In this document: piece by piece, positions 10,801-18,913 of the stretch
How positions within the stretch are numbered: the first letter of the stretch is position 1
Layout of the letters: every line of letters starts with the position of its first letter
NCBI RefSeq assembly: GCF_011751865.2
Contig: NZ_CP061770.1
Span: 2,294,001-2,358,000, forward strand
Source: Salinibacterium sp. ZJ70
Lineage (GTDB): Bacteria > Actinomycetota > Actinomycetes > Actinomycetales > Microbacteriaceae
Direction of reading: 5' to 3'
Length of the DNA stretch: 64,000 nt
Notes under the pieces: generated by a model
The model's database searches: none
Told to the model about the DNA's origin: nothing
What the model saw: only the letters and a program-made list of their open reading frames with translations
Program-made: the position numbers and the translations under genes

Positions 10801-10824
10801 GCACGCCAGCCTAAGATGTCCAGC
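10801..10824. promoter_or_regulatory. Overlapping divergent -10 boxes of birA and the mannosyltransferase gene
   Basis: Only 24 bases lie between ATG 10800 (birA, minus) and ATG 10825 (plus). The minus strand has TAGGCT at 10813-10808 with a seven-base spacer to the start. The plus strand has TAAGAT at 10812-10817, also seven bases from its start. The two hexamers share two base pairs, so polymerase can hardly occupy both promoters at once. Confidence 0.5.
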
Positions 10825-11649
10825 ATGCTGTCCGCGGGAGCCTCCCCATCCGGGCGCGTCCTCGTGGTGACACCCACCTACGACGAGGCCGACAACATCG
10901 CCGACACGGTTGCGGCGCTCATCGCGCATGCCCCGCACGCCGACATCCTCATCGTCGATGACGCGAGCCCGGACGGAACCGGCGACATCGCCGACCGGAT
11001 CGCCGCATCCGATGCCCGCGTGCACGTGCTGCACCGCAGCGCGAAAGACGGCCTCGGCCGCGCCTACCTCGCCGGCTTCGCGTGGGCTCTGGCGCGCGGC
11101 TACGACACCATCGTCGAGTTCGACGCCGACGGCTCCCACCCCGCCTCCGAGCTGCCCCGCATGCTCACGCTCCTCAGCGAGCCGGGGGTGGGACTCGTGA
11201 TCGGCTCCCGGTGGGTGCCGGGAGGTCAGCTCGTCGACTGGCCCGCATACCGACGCCGGCTCAGCAAAGCCGCGAACGCCTACGCGCGGTTCATGCTGCG
11301 TCTTCCCGTGCGCGACATCACCGCCGGCTATCGGGTGTACCGCGCGGCCGTGCTCGACGAGATCGCCCACCATGTCGTCGACTCACGCGGCTACTGCTTC
11401 CAGATCGACCTCACGATCCGCACCGCCGACGCCGGGTGGGCGATCCGCGAGCACCCGATCACGTTCGTCGAGCGTCGCGCAGGGACCTCGAAGATGACGG
11501 GCGCCGTGGTCGTGGAGGCGATGGCGCGGGTCACCGCGTGGGGCATCATCCGCGCCGTGCGCGGCATCCGACCGCGACGCAACCGCCAACCGTACGGGAA
11601 AGGTGTTGTCGCCCGTCCACAACACCCAGCGCATGAGGTCGACGGATAG
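10825..11649 (+). CDS. Polyprenol monophosphomannose synthase (dolichol-phosphate mannosyltransferase family)
   Basis: 274 residues, soluble GT2 domain. It transfers mannose from GDP-mannose to polyprenyl phosphate, the donor for lipomannan and protein mannosylation. Visible motifs are [24 protein letters not shown], the metal-binding EFDADGSH and [10 protein letters not shown] with [11 protein letters not shown] near the end. There is no lipid-anchoring or acyltransferase domain, so it is the Ppm1 catalytic domain alone. ATG 10825 is favoured because TAAGAT lies seven bases upstream; ATG 10816, three codons earlier, is the alternative. manC at 35.7-36.8 kb would supply the GDP-mannose precursor. 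Confidence 0.88.
   Translation: MLSAGASPSGRVLVVTPTYDEADNIADTVAALIAHAPHADILIVDDASPDGTGDIADRIAASDARVHVLHRSAKDGLGRAYLAGFAWALARGYDTIVEFDADGSHPASELPRMLTLLSEPGVGLVIGSRWVPGGQLVDWPAYRRRLSKAANAYARFMLRLPVRDITAGYRVYRAAVLDEIAHHVVDSRGYCFQIDLTIRTADAGWAIREHPITFVERRAGTSKMTGAVVVEAMARVTAWGIIRAVRGIRPRRNRQPYGKGVVARPQHPAHEVDG
11603..11625. promoter_or_regulatory. Inverted repeat upstream of the carboxylase beta gene
   Basis: GTGTTGT and ACAACAC are perfect seven-base arms separated by nine bases, ending 21 bases before the TAGGCT box of the next gene. A looser match of the same shape (TTTGTG...CCAAC, about 18860-18878) sits 21 bases before the TAGGCT box of the alpha-subunit gene. This position suits a repressor site near -35. 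The regulator is unknown. Confidence 0.4.
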
Positions 11650-11652
11650 GCT
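11647..11652 (+). promoter_or_regulatory. -10 box of acyl-CoA carboxylase beta
   Basis: TAGGCT, seven bases before GTG 11660. Its first three bases are the TAG stop codon of the preceding mannosyltransferase gene. The hexamer is identical to those before birA and the alpha-subunit gene. Confidence 0.45.
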
Positions 11653-11659
11653 GAACGCC

Positions 11660-13258
11660 GTGACCGACGCGACCCTCACCCCTGACCTCTCCACCACCGC
11701 CGGGAAGCTCGCCGATCTCAAGGTGCGCTACCACGAGGCTGTGACCGCGAGCGGCGAGACGGCCATCGAGAAGCAGCACGCCAAGGGCAAGAAGACCGCC
11801 CGCGAGCGCATCGAGCAGCTGCTGGACGTCGGCTCCTTCGTCGAACTCGACGAGTTCGTGCGCCACCGCACCCACGCGTTCGGCATGGAGAAGAACCGCC
11901 CCTACGGCGACGCGGTCGTCACCGGAACCGGCACCATCCACGGACGCCAGGTCGCCGTGTACGCACAGGACTTCACGATCTTCGGCGGATCTCTCGGCGA
12001 GGTCGCCGGCGAGAAGATCATCAAGATCATGGAGCTCGCCCTCAAGACCGGTGTGCCCATCATCGGCATGCTCGACTCGGGCGGTGCGCGCATCCAGGAG
12101 GGCGTCGTCGCCCTCGGCAAGTACGGCGAGATCTTCCGGCTCAACACCGCGGCATCCGGTGTCATCCCGCAGATCTCGATCATCATGGGCCCCGCGGCCG
12201 GAGGCGCCGTGTACTCGCCTGCGCTCACCGACTTCGTGATCATGGTCGACAAGAAGTCGCACATGTTCGTCACCGGCCCCGACGTCATCAAGACCGTCAC
12301 GGGCGAGGACGTGGGCTTCGAGGAGCTCGGCGGCGCGCTCACGCACAACAAGACGAGCGGCGTCTCGCACTACCTTGCGACCGACGAGGACGACGCGCTC
12401 GACTACGCGCGCTCGCTCGTGAGCTACCTGCCCGACAACAACCAGGCGGAGCTGCCGGTGTACGAGTCGGATGCGCAGCTCGAGATCACCGACTCCGACC
12501 GCCGTCTCAACACGATCATCCCGGACTCCGCCAACCAGCCCTACGATGTGCTCGACATCATCGAGAACGTCGTCGACCACGGCGACTTCCTCGAGGTGCA
12601 GCCGCTGTTCGCACCCAACATCGTCATCGGCTTCGCGCGCATCGAGGGCCGCTCCGTCGGCATCATCGCCAACCAGCCGAACGCCATGGCGGGCACCCTC
12701 AACATCGAGGCGGGCGAGAAGGCCGCGCGGTTCGTGCGCTTCTGCGACGCGTTCTCGATCCCGATCATCACCCTCGTCGACGTGCCCGGCTACCTGCCCG
12801 GCACCGACCAGGAGTGGACGGGCGTCATCCGTCGCGGCGCGAAGCTGCTCTACGCGTACGCCGAGGCGACCGTGCCGCTCGTGACCGTCATCACCCGCAA
12901 GGCCTACGGCGGCGCCTACATCGTCATGGGCTCCAAGCAGCTGGGCGCCGACCTCAACTACGCCTGGCCGACCGCCGAGATCGCGGTCATGGGAGGCCAG
13001 GGCGCGGTCAACATCCTGTACCGCAACGAGCTCAAGGCCGCGGAAGCCGCTGGCGAGGACGTGGGTGCCGTGCGCACCCGCCTCGCGAACGAGTACACCT
13101 ACAACGTGGCTTCCCCGTTCCTCGCCGCCGAGCGCGGAGAGCTGGACGGCATCATCGAGCCTGCCGCGACGCGACTCGTGATCATCAAGGCGCTGCGGGC
13201 GCTGCGTACGAAGCGCGCGGCACTCCCGCCCAAGAAGCACGGGAACATCCCCCTGTGA
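11660..13258 (+). CDS. Acyl-CoA carboxylase, carboxyltransferase (beta) subunit
   Basis: 532 residues, two crotonase-like halves. It transfers carboxybiotin-bound CO2 to acetyl- or propionyl-CoA. Oxyanion-hole and CoA-binding motifs are visible in the N half ([25 protein letters not shown]) and the C half ([28 protein letters not shown]). The GTG at 11660 fits family N-termini ([19 protein letters not shown]), while an ATG 57 bases earlier lies in the preceding gene. The stop overlaps the GTG of the epsilon subunit. Sequence alone does not settle acetyl- versus propionyl-CoA; the locus with an epsilon subunit and a biotin-carrying partner at 18.9 kb fits a dual-use actinobacterial carboxylase. 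Confidence 0.95.
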   Translation: MTDATLTPDLSTTAGKLADLKVRYHEAVTASGETAIEKQHAKGKKTARERIEQLLDVGSFVELDEFVRHRTHAFGMEKNRPYGDAVVTGTGTIHGRQVAVYAQDFTIFGGSLGEVAGEKIIKIMELALKTGVPIIGMLDSGGARIQEGVVALGKYGEIFRLNTAASGVIPQISIIMGPAAGGAVYSPALTDFVIMVDKKSHMFVTGPDVIKTVTGEDVGFEELGGALTHNKTSGVSHYLATDEDDALDYARSLVSYLPDNNQAELPVYESDAQLEITDSDRRLNTIIPDSANQPYDVLDIIENVVDHGDFLEVQPLFAPNIVIGFARIEGRSVGIIANQPNAMAGTLNIEAGEKAARFVRFCDAFSIPIITLVDVPGYLPGTDQEWTGVIRRGAKLLYAYAEATVPLVTVITRKAYGGAYIVMGSKQLGADLNYAWPTAEIAVMGGQGAVNILYRNELKAAEAAGEDVGAVRTRLANEYTYNVASPFLAAERGELDGIIEPAATRLVIIKALRALRTKRAALPPKKHGNIPL

Positions 13259-13473
13259 CCGAGACGCCCGACGCCGCCTCCGCGATCCGCGTGACGGCCG
13301 GCAACCCGAGCCCCGAGGAACTCGCGGCGGTGACGGCCGTCATGCAGGCGGCGCTCGACGAGCTCGCGGGCGTGCACCGCGTCGAGCAGACCGCGCCCTC
13401 ATCGTGGGAACGCGGCCGACGACCGCTGCGCACCCCACTTGAGCGCGGCGCGTGGACCACCTGGGGTAGCTGA
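13255..13473 (+). CDS. Acyl-CoA carboxylase epsilon subunit
   Basis: 72 residues. The small epsilon subunit bridges the alpha and beta carboxylase subunits in Actinobacteria. The N half is [20 protein letters not shown], the usual opening of the family. The C half holds the tryptophan-rich tail [19 protein letters not shown]. It starts with a GTG overlapping the beta stop (GTGA). Its stop is followed by a hairpin with little spacing. Confidence 0.88.
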   Translation: MTETPDAASAIRVTAGNPSPEELAAVTAVMQAALDELAGVHRVEQTAPSSWERGRRPLRTPLERGAWTTWGS

Positions 13474-13512
13474 GAACCTGCCGCGGCAGATGTTCTCCGA
13501 CGGATCCCGTCG
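13472..13512 (+). terminator. Two small hairpins at the end of the carboxylase operon
   Basis: GAGAAC (13472-13477) pairs with GTTCTC (13492-13497) around the palindrome CTGCCGCGGCAG. A second stem CGACGG/CCGTCG (13498-13512) follows directly. There is no T-tract, so an intrinsic terminator is possible but not certain. Confidence 0.35.
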
Positions 13513-13615
13513 AGATTCAGGGCATCGGCGCACCCAAACGGCGCGAAAAGTCCGCTGCACCCCTGATCTGAGCATTATTTCGAGCCCGATCGTGCGAAAT
13601 GCGTAGATTTGTACC

Positions 13616-13829
13616 CCATCTGTCCTCCGAAATGACGACTAGGACAGGGGTGGGCATCCGCACATACTTGATACAGCAGGTGTACCTCTCACTGAGTTAC
13701 ACAGCATCATCGGTCGCATGGGTAAGCAGGCCGTTGATGTGGGGGCGAGTCAGGGCGATATTCGGGTTGTCGCCCTGACTCGGATCTTGCGAGGGGCCGG
13801 ATGTTCATCCGGCCCCTCGCCTTCTTTCC
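13616..13829 (+). ncRNA. Candidate structured small RNA, unknown family
   Basis: The plus strand has a TAGATT box at 13604-13609. Downstream are three nested structures. A stem pairs CCCC-AT-CTGTCC (13614-13625) with GGACAGGGG (13642-13650). A 13-bp perfect stem pairs 13746-13758 with 13770-13782 around an 11-base loop. A terminator hairpin lies at 13789-13820 with CTTCTTTCC after it. If transcription starts about 13616 the product would be near 213 nt. The -35 region is weak and the boundaries are estimates. A short peptide from ATG 13718 cannot be excluded, but it has no stop before the terminator. Confidence 0.35.
13789..13829 (+). terminator. Strong intrinsic terminator
   Basis: A perfect 14-bp stem pairs 13789-13802 (GCGAGGGGCCGGAT) with 13807-13820 around the loop GTTC. 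It is followed by the pyrimidine-rich CTTCTTTCC. The T-rich side is on the plus strand, so it ends a rightward transcript, not the leftward kinase operon. Confidence 0.75.
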
Positions 13830-13874
13830 AGACGCCTCGGTGCTGGGGAACGAGCCGCGAACGGGCCGGCCGGT

Positions 13875-14912
13875 TCAGTCGGAGCTCGTGCGCGGGATCT
13901 CCAGCCACAGCTCGACCTCGTCGTCGCGCTCGCCTCCGAGAAGCGCCGCCGCCTCATCATCGGCGGTGCGGAGTCCCACCACCGTCACCGCGACGTCCGA
14001 ACCCTCCGGCACCGTGCGTGCGATGACCCGGTCTGCCGTCGTCGTGCGCAGTGCGAGCGCGAGACGCCCGAGCACACGCTGCCGCTCCCGCGCTGAGAGA
14101 TCATCGATCCCACCCTCGTCGAGAAGCGTCACGACGATGCCCCGTCGGCGCGCGCGCATCACCTGCTCGCGCACCTCGTCGTCGAGCAGGCGCCGGCCGC
14201 GGATCTCGTCGCGGATCGCCGCCTCCAGGTGCACGCACTCGGCACGCTGCTCGGGCGTGAGATCGCCGTTCGACGCGCGGATGGTGCGCAGCATCGACAT
14301 CGCCATCGCGCTCGTCTGCGCGAGCCTCACCTGACGCTCGATGAGGTGCGCCTCCTGCGCCGCCTGCCATTCGGCGGCCTCCCGCTCGGCCCGAGCGAAC
14401 CTCTCCGAATCGCGCGCAGCCTTCGCGAGCGTGTTGGTGAGGATGTGCGCCACGGCGACCCAGGACGCCGAGCCGATGACGCCGATCGTCGCGAGCGCGC
14501 CGGGGCCCGCCCAGAACAGGGTCTGCACAACGAGGAAGATGATGCCTGCCCACGCATAGCCGGGCCGCAGGCGCACCGCGATGATCGTCATGAGCGTGCC
14601 GACGGCGGCCACGTACCAGGTGGCATAGCCGTTGCCGCCAGGCCGGTCGGCGTCGAGGAGCGTCGTGATGAGCGGGGGCAGCGCCACCGCGACACCGAGG
14701 GCGAACGACGCCATCCAGACCGGCATCCGGTGCTCTCGACTCGGCCACAGCACCACGGCCGTGCCGACCGCGTACAGCAGCATCCCCATGAGGACCGGCA
14801 CGACGTCGTCGACATAGTCGAACTGCAGCGAGTATGCGGCCAGCAGCAGGTGGTACGCCGAGAACAGAGCGGCGAGCGCGACGACGAGGGCGCGAGGCAC
14901 GATGATCTTCAC
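13875..14912 (-). CDS. Membrane protein with degenerate kinase-like C-terminus
   Basis: 345 residues. Five or six transmembrane helices fill residues 1-165. A long helical stretch from about 165-250 (AARDSERFARAEREAAEWQA onwards) probably forms a coiled coil, followed by a small mixed domain ending ELWLEIPRTSSD. The layout copies the sensor kinase encoded just upstream, but there is no phosphoacceptor histidine box and no ATP-binding N, G1 or G2 motif. It may be a catalytically dead partner or modulator of that kinase. Its start overlaps the kinase stop (ATGA), so the two are translated together. I do not recognise a named family. Confidence 0.75.
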   Translation of the reverse strand: MKIIVPRALVVALAALFSAYHLLLAAYSLQFDYVDDVVPVLMGMLLYAVGTAVVLWPSREHRMPVWMASFALGVAVALPPLITTLLDADRPGGNGYATWYVAAVGTLMTIIAVRLRPGYAWAGIIFLVVQTLFWAGPGALATIGVIGSASWVAVAHILTNTLAKAARDSERFARAEREAAEWQAAQEAHLIERQVRLAQTSAMAMSMLRTIRASNGDLTPEQRAECVHLEAAIRDEIRGRRLLDDEVREQVMRARRRGIVVTLLDEGGIDDLSARERQRVLGRLALALRTTTADRVIARTVPEGSDVAVTVVGLRTADDEAAALLGGERDDEVELWLEIPRTSSD

Positions 14913-16129
14913 GGCGCCTCCTCCGACCAGTGGAGCGTGACCACGGTGCCGCCGCCAGGAGACGTGGTGATGTCGACACAGCCGCCGACGCTCGTGACGC
15001 GCTCCAGGATCGACACCCGCACGCCGAGCCGCCCCGTCGGCACCGCGTGCAGATCGAAGCCGACGCCGTTGTCGCCCACCTCGACCATGACGACCCCGTC
15101 GCGCGCGCCCACGCGCACCCAGCGCCGCACGTCGTCGCCCGCGTGCTGCAGGCTGTTGACGAGCGCCTGCACGGCCGCCGAGTAGAGCGCATCGGCGACC
15201 GCGAACGGCACCTCGGCATCTCGTGCCTCACGCGCGTCCGTGCGCACCGTCGACGACATCGCCGATGCCGCATCCGCGATGCGCGTCGCGAGGACCGCGA
15301 CCGAGATGTCCTCGTCGCTCGACGGCTCGTCGGCGACCGCATCACGCAGGTAGCCGATCGCATCACCCGCCATCCGCGCCGCGATCTCCTTGTCCTCCGC
15401 TGTCTGGGCGCGCGCCGCAGAGAGCAGGGTGGTGAGCACGCCGTCGTGCACGATCGCGTCGACGTGCACGCGCTCCGCCTCCATCGCATGCTCGCGCACC
15501 GCGTGGCCGTAGCGTTCGAGCGCCGTCGACTGCGCACGGTCGACCGTCGAGGCCGCGCCACGCAGGATCGCCGTCAGCACGGTGATCGCCCCGCCGAGGA
15601 TGATCGAGTACACCGAGTCGAGCGCCGCCTGCTCGACCGTCACCCCGCCCCCCCACGGCGTCACGCGGATGATCGCGTAGAGCGTCGGCACGAGGATCAG
15701 GTACGCCGTCGCGACGCGCACGCGCATCCCCACCGTGGCCATCGCCGTCGCGACCGTCAGCAGGTAGTAGAGCCAGTAGCTCTCCTTCGGCGCAGCCGCC
15801 GGGTCGATCACCGCGAAAGGCCATGTCACGAGCGCCACGAGGTACACGAGCGCGAACGTGATGTGGGCCGCGCGCACCCGGTAGCGCATCGCCGACGCGA
15901 CCGCCGTGAGCACGAGCGCCACGAAGAGCGACGGAACGATCACGAGCGACCACGCGTCGCGCATGTTGGGCAGCTGCGCGAACATGGCCGGCAGCGACTG
16001 CAGCATGAACGCGAAGCCGAAGCCTGCGGCGGATCGCGCGATCGCCGTGTCGACCCGCACGATGCTGAGCGGATTGCGGACGAGGCGTCCGCGAGGCACC
16101 GACCGGATGGTCGGTGGGGCGTCAGCCAT
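14909..16129 (-). CDS. Sensor histidine kinase (NarL/DesK-type)
   Basis: 406 residues. About six transmembrane segments span residues 25-190. A helical dimerisation domain carries VHVDAIVHDGVLTTLLSAA, where the HD pair marks the phosphoacceptor histidine of HisKA_3 kinases. A HATPase domain follows with ALVNSLQHAG (N box), VGDNGVGFDL (G1) and GRLGVRVSILERV (G2). Signals are unknown: there is no extracytoplasmic sensor domain, only short loops. ATG 16129 overlaps the response-regulator stop by eight bases; ATG 16135 is possible too. The pair with the regulator is clear, and the membrane protein downstream is an unusual third member. Confidence 0.9.
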   Translation of the reverse strand: MADAPPTIRSVPRGRLVRNPLSIVRVDTAIARSAAGFGFAFMLQSLPAMFAQLPNMRDAWSLVIVPSLFVALVLTAVASAMRYRVRAAHITFALVYLVALVTWPFAVIDPAAAPKESYWLYYLLTVATAMATVGMRVRVATAYLILVPTLYAIIRVTPWGGGVTVEQAALDSVYSIILGGAITVLTAILRGAASTVDRAQSTALERYGHAVREHAMEAERVHVDAIVHDGVLTTLLSAARAQTAEDKEIAARMAGDAIGYLRDAVADEPSSDEDISVAVLATRIADAASAMSSTVRTDAREARDAEVPFAVADALYSAAVQALVNSLQHAGDDVRRWVRVGARDGVVMVEVGDNGVGFDLHAVPTGRLGVRVSILERVTSVGGCVDITTSPGGGTVVTLHWSEEAP

Positions 16130-16817
16130 CGACATCCTGATCGAGGCCGGGCAGCACACCGTCCTCCACGGCACGACGCAGCAGGTCGACCTTCGTCGGG
16201 GCGGGGCGCCCCACCTCGACGTACTTCGCCCGGATGCGGTCGAGATACTCGCGAGCGGTCGAATAGCCGATGCCGAGCTGCTCGGCGGCGAGCTTGAGCG
16301 GGAGCCCTGATGCGTACAGGTGCAGGATCTCGCGCTCACGGCGCCCGAGCTCCGCCTTGGCGAAGTCGCGGTCGGCGTCTATCGCCGTCGCCCACTCGAG
16401 ATTGTTGAGCACCTCGCCGCGCGCAACCGTGGTGGCGGCCTTCACGACCGTGCTCATCGACGCGGACTTCGGGATGACCCCCGCGGCTCCCGCCGCGAGC
16501 GCCTCACGCACCAGATCCACGCGGTCGGCGATCGAGTGCACGAGCACGGGGGCCCCGATGGCCTGCACGCTCTTGACATTGCGGGTGACGCTCGAGCCGT
16601 CGCCGAGCGACAGATCGAGCACGACGACATCCACCTCGGTGCCGGCGAGACCCGAGATGAGGTCCGCCACATTCGGCGCGGCCAGCATGAACTGGTGGCC
16701 GGCCTCCACGAACGCGGCCTTCAGACCCACCCGCACCGACTCGTGGTCGTCGACGACGGCGACGCGCACCGAGGGAGCGTCGGGCGCCGCAGGCGCGCTG
16801 TCATTCACCGTGGTCAT
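16122..16817 (-). CDS. LuxR/NarL-family response regulator
   Basis: 231 residues. The receiver domain has the acidic pair in VAVVDDHESVR, the phosphoacceptor aspartate in VVVLDLSLGDG and the conserved lysine in GVIPKSAS. The C-terminal helix-turn-helix reads LGRREREILHLYASGLPLKLAAEQLGIGYSTAREYLDRI in consensus positions, here interrupted only by normal family variation. The start ATG 16817 is preceded by a good AGGAG site; an ATG at 16853 is open but adds residues outside the fold. It is the first gene of a three-gene operon with the kinase and the kinase-like membrane protein. Targets are unknown. Confidence 0.92.
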   Translation of the reverse strand: MTTVNDSAPAAPDAPSVRVAVVDDHESVRVGLKAAFVEAGHQFMLAAPNVADLISGLAGTEVDVVVLDLSLGDGSSVTRNVKSVQAIGAPVLVHSIADRVDLVREALAAGAAGVIPKSASMSTVVKAATTVARGEVLNNLEWATAIDADRDFAKAELGRREREILHLYASGLPLKLAAEQLGIGYSTAREYLDRIRAKYVEVGRPAPTKVDLLRRAVEDGVLPGLDQDVDG

Positions 16818-16894
16818 CCAGGCTCCTGTCCTCAGTCTGTCCGCGCGGCTCATCGTATCCCCCGGGCCGCCGGCGGGGAGCCCCGAGAACCCCG

Positions 16895-18124
16895 TCAGAT
16901 GCGGGTGAAGGCGCCGACGGCCTCCACGTGGTGGGTGCTCGGGAAGAGGTCGAACGCGCGCAGCCCCGTGAGCTCGTAGCCGAGTTCGGCGAGGATTCCC
17001 GCATCACGCGCGAACGCCACCGGGTCGCACGCCACGTAGACGAGCTGCGCGGGGCGCACTGCGGCGAGCGCCTCGAGCACCGCGCGGCCGGCACCCGACC
17101 GAGGCGGGTCGAGCACGACCGTGGCCGCCTCGAGGCGCGCACGCTCGAGCGCCGACACATCCGCAAGGCCGGTGACCCAGCGCTCGACGCGCGCCGTGAG
17201 CGCCTGCGCGCCCACCCATTCGGCGAGATTCTCCTGCGCATGCTCGGTGGCGCGCTCATCCGACTCCACCAAGGTGATGCGCGTTGACGGGCCGAACCGG
17301 TCGGCGACAGCTGCGGCGAGCAGTCCGACGCCGCCGTACAGATCGAGGTTCGCCGCCTTGGGGTCGAACAGCGCGGGATCGATCGCCTCCTGCACGGCGC
17401 TCGTGAGCGTCTGCGGAGCAGCGCGATGCACCTGCCAGAAGCCGCCGTCATCGACGAGGAACTCGCGGTCGCCCACACGCTCGCGGATCACGCTGCGGGC
17501 CTGCTGGCCGATGATGAGGCGCGCGCCACCCACCGACGGCGCGATGATCTCCACGCTCTGCCCGGCAAGGTCCTGCATCTTCTCGCCGATGGGCGCGACC
17601 TGGCGCAGCTCCGGCGTGCCGAGCGGCAGGTCCGACACCTTGATCACACGGTGCGTGCGCGCCGCGTACGGGCCGACCGTGCCGTCCTCCGCGACGTGCA
17701 GCCGCTCGCGCGTGCGCCACCCGCCGCCGTCCGCGGGGCCGTCGACAGCCTCCACCTCGACCTCGCGCTCGATGCGACCCATGCGCGCCAGCGAATCCGC
17801 CACCACATGCGCCTTGAGCGCGCGCTGGTGCGCGGGATCGATGTGGCCGAAGTCGGCACCGCCCGGACGGATGCCGGGATCGCGCGAGACATCCGCCTCG
17901 GCCCAGAGGTGCGGTCGACGGTGCGGGCTCGGCTCGAGCACCTCGATCGTGTCGGCGCGCCAGAAGCTCTTCTTGCGGTCGTCGAAGATGCGCGCACGCA
18001 CCCGCTCGCCGGGGATCGCATCGGCCACGAAGATCACGCGACCATCGAGTCGGGCGACGCCGAAACCTCCGTGTGCGATGTTGGTAGCCTCGATCTCGAC
18101 CTCACGGCCCTGCATGTCACCCAT
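16895..18124 (-). CDS. 23S rRNA/tRNA uracil-5-methyltransferase (TrmA/RlmCD family)
   Basis: 409 residues. It methylates C5 of a uridine in RNA using S-adenosylmethionine. An N-terminal TRAM domain (about residues 4-70, with IAHGGFGVARLDGRVIFV) binds RNA. The C-terminal SAM fold contains LDLYGGVGLLAAAVADRFG, VVLDPPRSGAG and the catalytic cysteine in LVYVACDP. The cysteines of the iron-sulfur cluster seen in RlmD are absent. Which uridine is modified cannot be inferred. ATG 18124 has TATGCT seven bases upstream, so it is preferred to ATG 18115. Confidence 0.92.
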   Translation of the reverse strand: MGDMQGREVEIEATNIAHGGFGVARLDGRVIFVADAIPGERVRARIFDDRKKSFWRADTIEVLEPSPHRRPHLWAEADVSRDPGIRPGGADFGHIDPAHQRALKAHVVADSLARMGRIEREVEVEAVDGPADGGGWRTRERLHVAEDGTVGPYAARTHRVIKVSDLPLGTPELRQVAPIGEKMQDLAGQSVEIIAPSVGGARLIIGQQARSVIRERVGDREFLVDDGGFWQVHRAAPQTLTSAVQEAIDPALFDPKAANLDLYGGVGLLAAAVADRFGPSTRITLVESDERATEHAQENLAEWVGAQALTARVERWVTGLADVSALERARLEAATVVLDPPRSGAGRAVLEALAAVRPAQLVYVACDPVAFARDAGILAELGYELTGLRAFDLFPSTHHVEAVGAFTRI

Positions 18125-18149
18125 CCTCAAGAGCATAGAAGGAGTGGCT
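18125..18149. promoter_or_regulatory. Compact divergent promoter/RBS region
   Basis: Twenty-five bases separate two divergent starts. The minus strand has TATGCT (18137-18132) seven bases before ATG 18124. The plus strand has the ribosome-binding site AGAAGGAG (18137-18144) five bases before GTG 18150, so the maf promoter must lie inside the methyltransferase gene. Confidence 0.45.
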
Positions 18150-18776
18150 GTGCGCTTGTACCTGGCCTCCACCTCGCCCGCCCGCCTCGCGACCCTCCGA
18201 GCGGTGGGGATCGAGCCCGTGCCCGTGCCGTCGCACGTCGACGAGGATGCCGTCGCGGCAGCCGCGGGCCCCCTTGAGCCCGATGAATTCGTCACCCTGC
18301 TGGCCCGCGCCAAAGCGGAGGCTGTCGCCGAACGGCTCGTCGACGGGGGCGACCTCGACGGACTCATCCTCGGAGGCGACTCGGCGTTCGTCGTCGATGG
18401 CGTCGTGCACGGCAAGCCGCACCTGCCCGAGGTGGCACGCGAGCGATGGCGTGCGCAGCGCGGGCGCTCCGGCGTGCTGCATTCGGGGCACTGGCTCATC
18501 GACGCGCGCGGGGGCCAGGTGGGCGCGGCGATCGGCGGAGCGACCTCCGCGGTCGTGCACTTCGCATCCGACATCGACGACGACGAGATCGACGCCTACA
18601 TCGCCACCGGCGAGCCGCTCCAGGTCGCGGGTGCCTTCACGATCGACAGCAAGGGCGCCGGATTCATCGACCGCATCGAAGGCGACCCGCACACCGTCGT
18701 CGGCCTCTCCGTGCCGTATCTGCGCACCCTCGTGCGCACGCTCGGCGTCGACTGGCACTCGCTCTGGAACCGCTGA
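18150..18776 (+). CDS. maf: Maf family nucleotide pyrophosphatase
   Basis: 208 residues. Maf proteins hydrolyse non-canonical or modified nucleoside triphosphates (dTTP/UTP or m7GTP types) and can arrest division when overproduced. The opening LYLASTSPARLATLRAVGI is the family's phosphate-binding loop. Also visible are the acidic LILGGDSAFVVDG and the C-terminal GGATSAVVHFA and IDSKGAGFIDRIEGD. GTG 18150 is chosen because AGAAGGAG lies five bases upstream; GTG 18144 falls inside that site. It lies just before the biotin-carrying carboxylase subunit, an order common in Actinobacteria. Confidence 0.94.
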   Translation: MRLYLASTSPARLATLRAVGIEPVPVPSHVDEDAVAAAAGPLEPDEFVTLLARAKAEAVAERLVDGGDLDGLILGGDSAFVVDGVVHGKPHLPEVARERWRAQRGRSGVLHSGHWLIDARGGQVGAAIGGATSAVVHFASDIDDDEIDAYIATGEPLQVAGAFTIDSKGAGFIDRIEGDPHTVVGLSVPYLRTLVRTLGVDWHSLWNR

Positions 18777-18791
18777 CCTCCCCGCGGTGAG

Positions 18792-18818
18792 CATCCGCTC
18801 ACGGGATGTGAGCGGATG
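18792..18818. terminator. Hairpin after maf
   Basis: CATCCGCTCAC (18792-18802) pairs perfectly with GTGAGCGGATG (18808-18818) across a five-base loop, 15 bases past the maf stop. There is no T-tract, as is frequent for actinobacterial terminators. Confidence 0.5.
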
Positions 18819-18899
18819 GGCGGGCTGATTGTGCAGCACATCCAACGATTCGGCGTGCCTTTGTGTGCGCCTACCAACGGTCGGGAATATGTGCGCCCC

Positions 18900-18905
18900 T
18901 AGGCT
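18900..18905 (+). promoter_or_regulatory. -10 box of acyl-CoA carboxylase alpha
   Basis: TAGGCT, eight bases before ATG 18914, identical to the boxes before birA and the beta subunit. No ribosome-binding site is present between box and start, which fits a leaderless mRNA. Confidence 0.5.
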
Positions 18906-18913
18906 TGAGCACT

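Larger units (their letters stand above)
13474..13874. other. 401-bp gene-free stretch
   Basis: This is the longest stretch without a convincing gene. It is visibly less GC-rich than its surroundings, and no open frame resembles a protein. It holds the hairpins at the end of the carboxylase operon, then a candidate structured RNA (about 13616-13829) with a strong terminator, and finally about 45 bases before the end of the convergent gene. No tRNA, RNase P, SRP, tmRNA or 6C RNA features are recognisable. Confidence 0.6.

Noticed and set aside
10642..10815. Extended N-terminus for the polyprenol mannosyltransferase
   Set aside because: The open frame upstream of ATG 10816 runs opposite birA and lacks family similarity; a -10 box lies just before the chosen start.
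13718..14026. Small open frame starting inside the candidate RNA
   Set aside because: It runs through the terminator hairpin and into the antisense of the kinase-like gene, and has no ribosome-binding site or recognisable homology.
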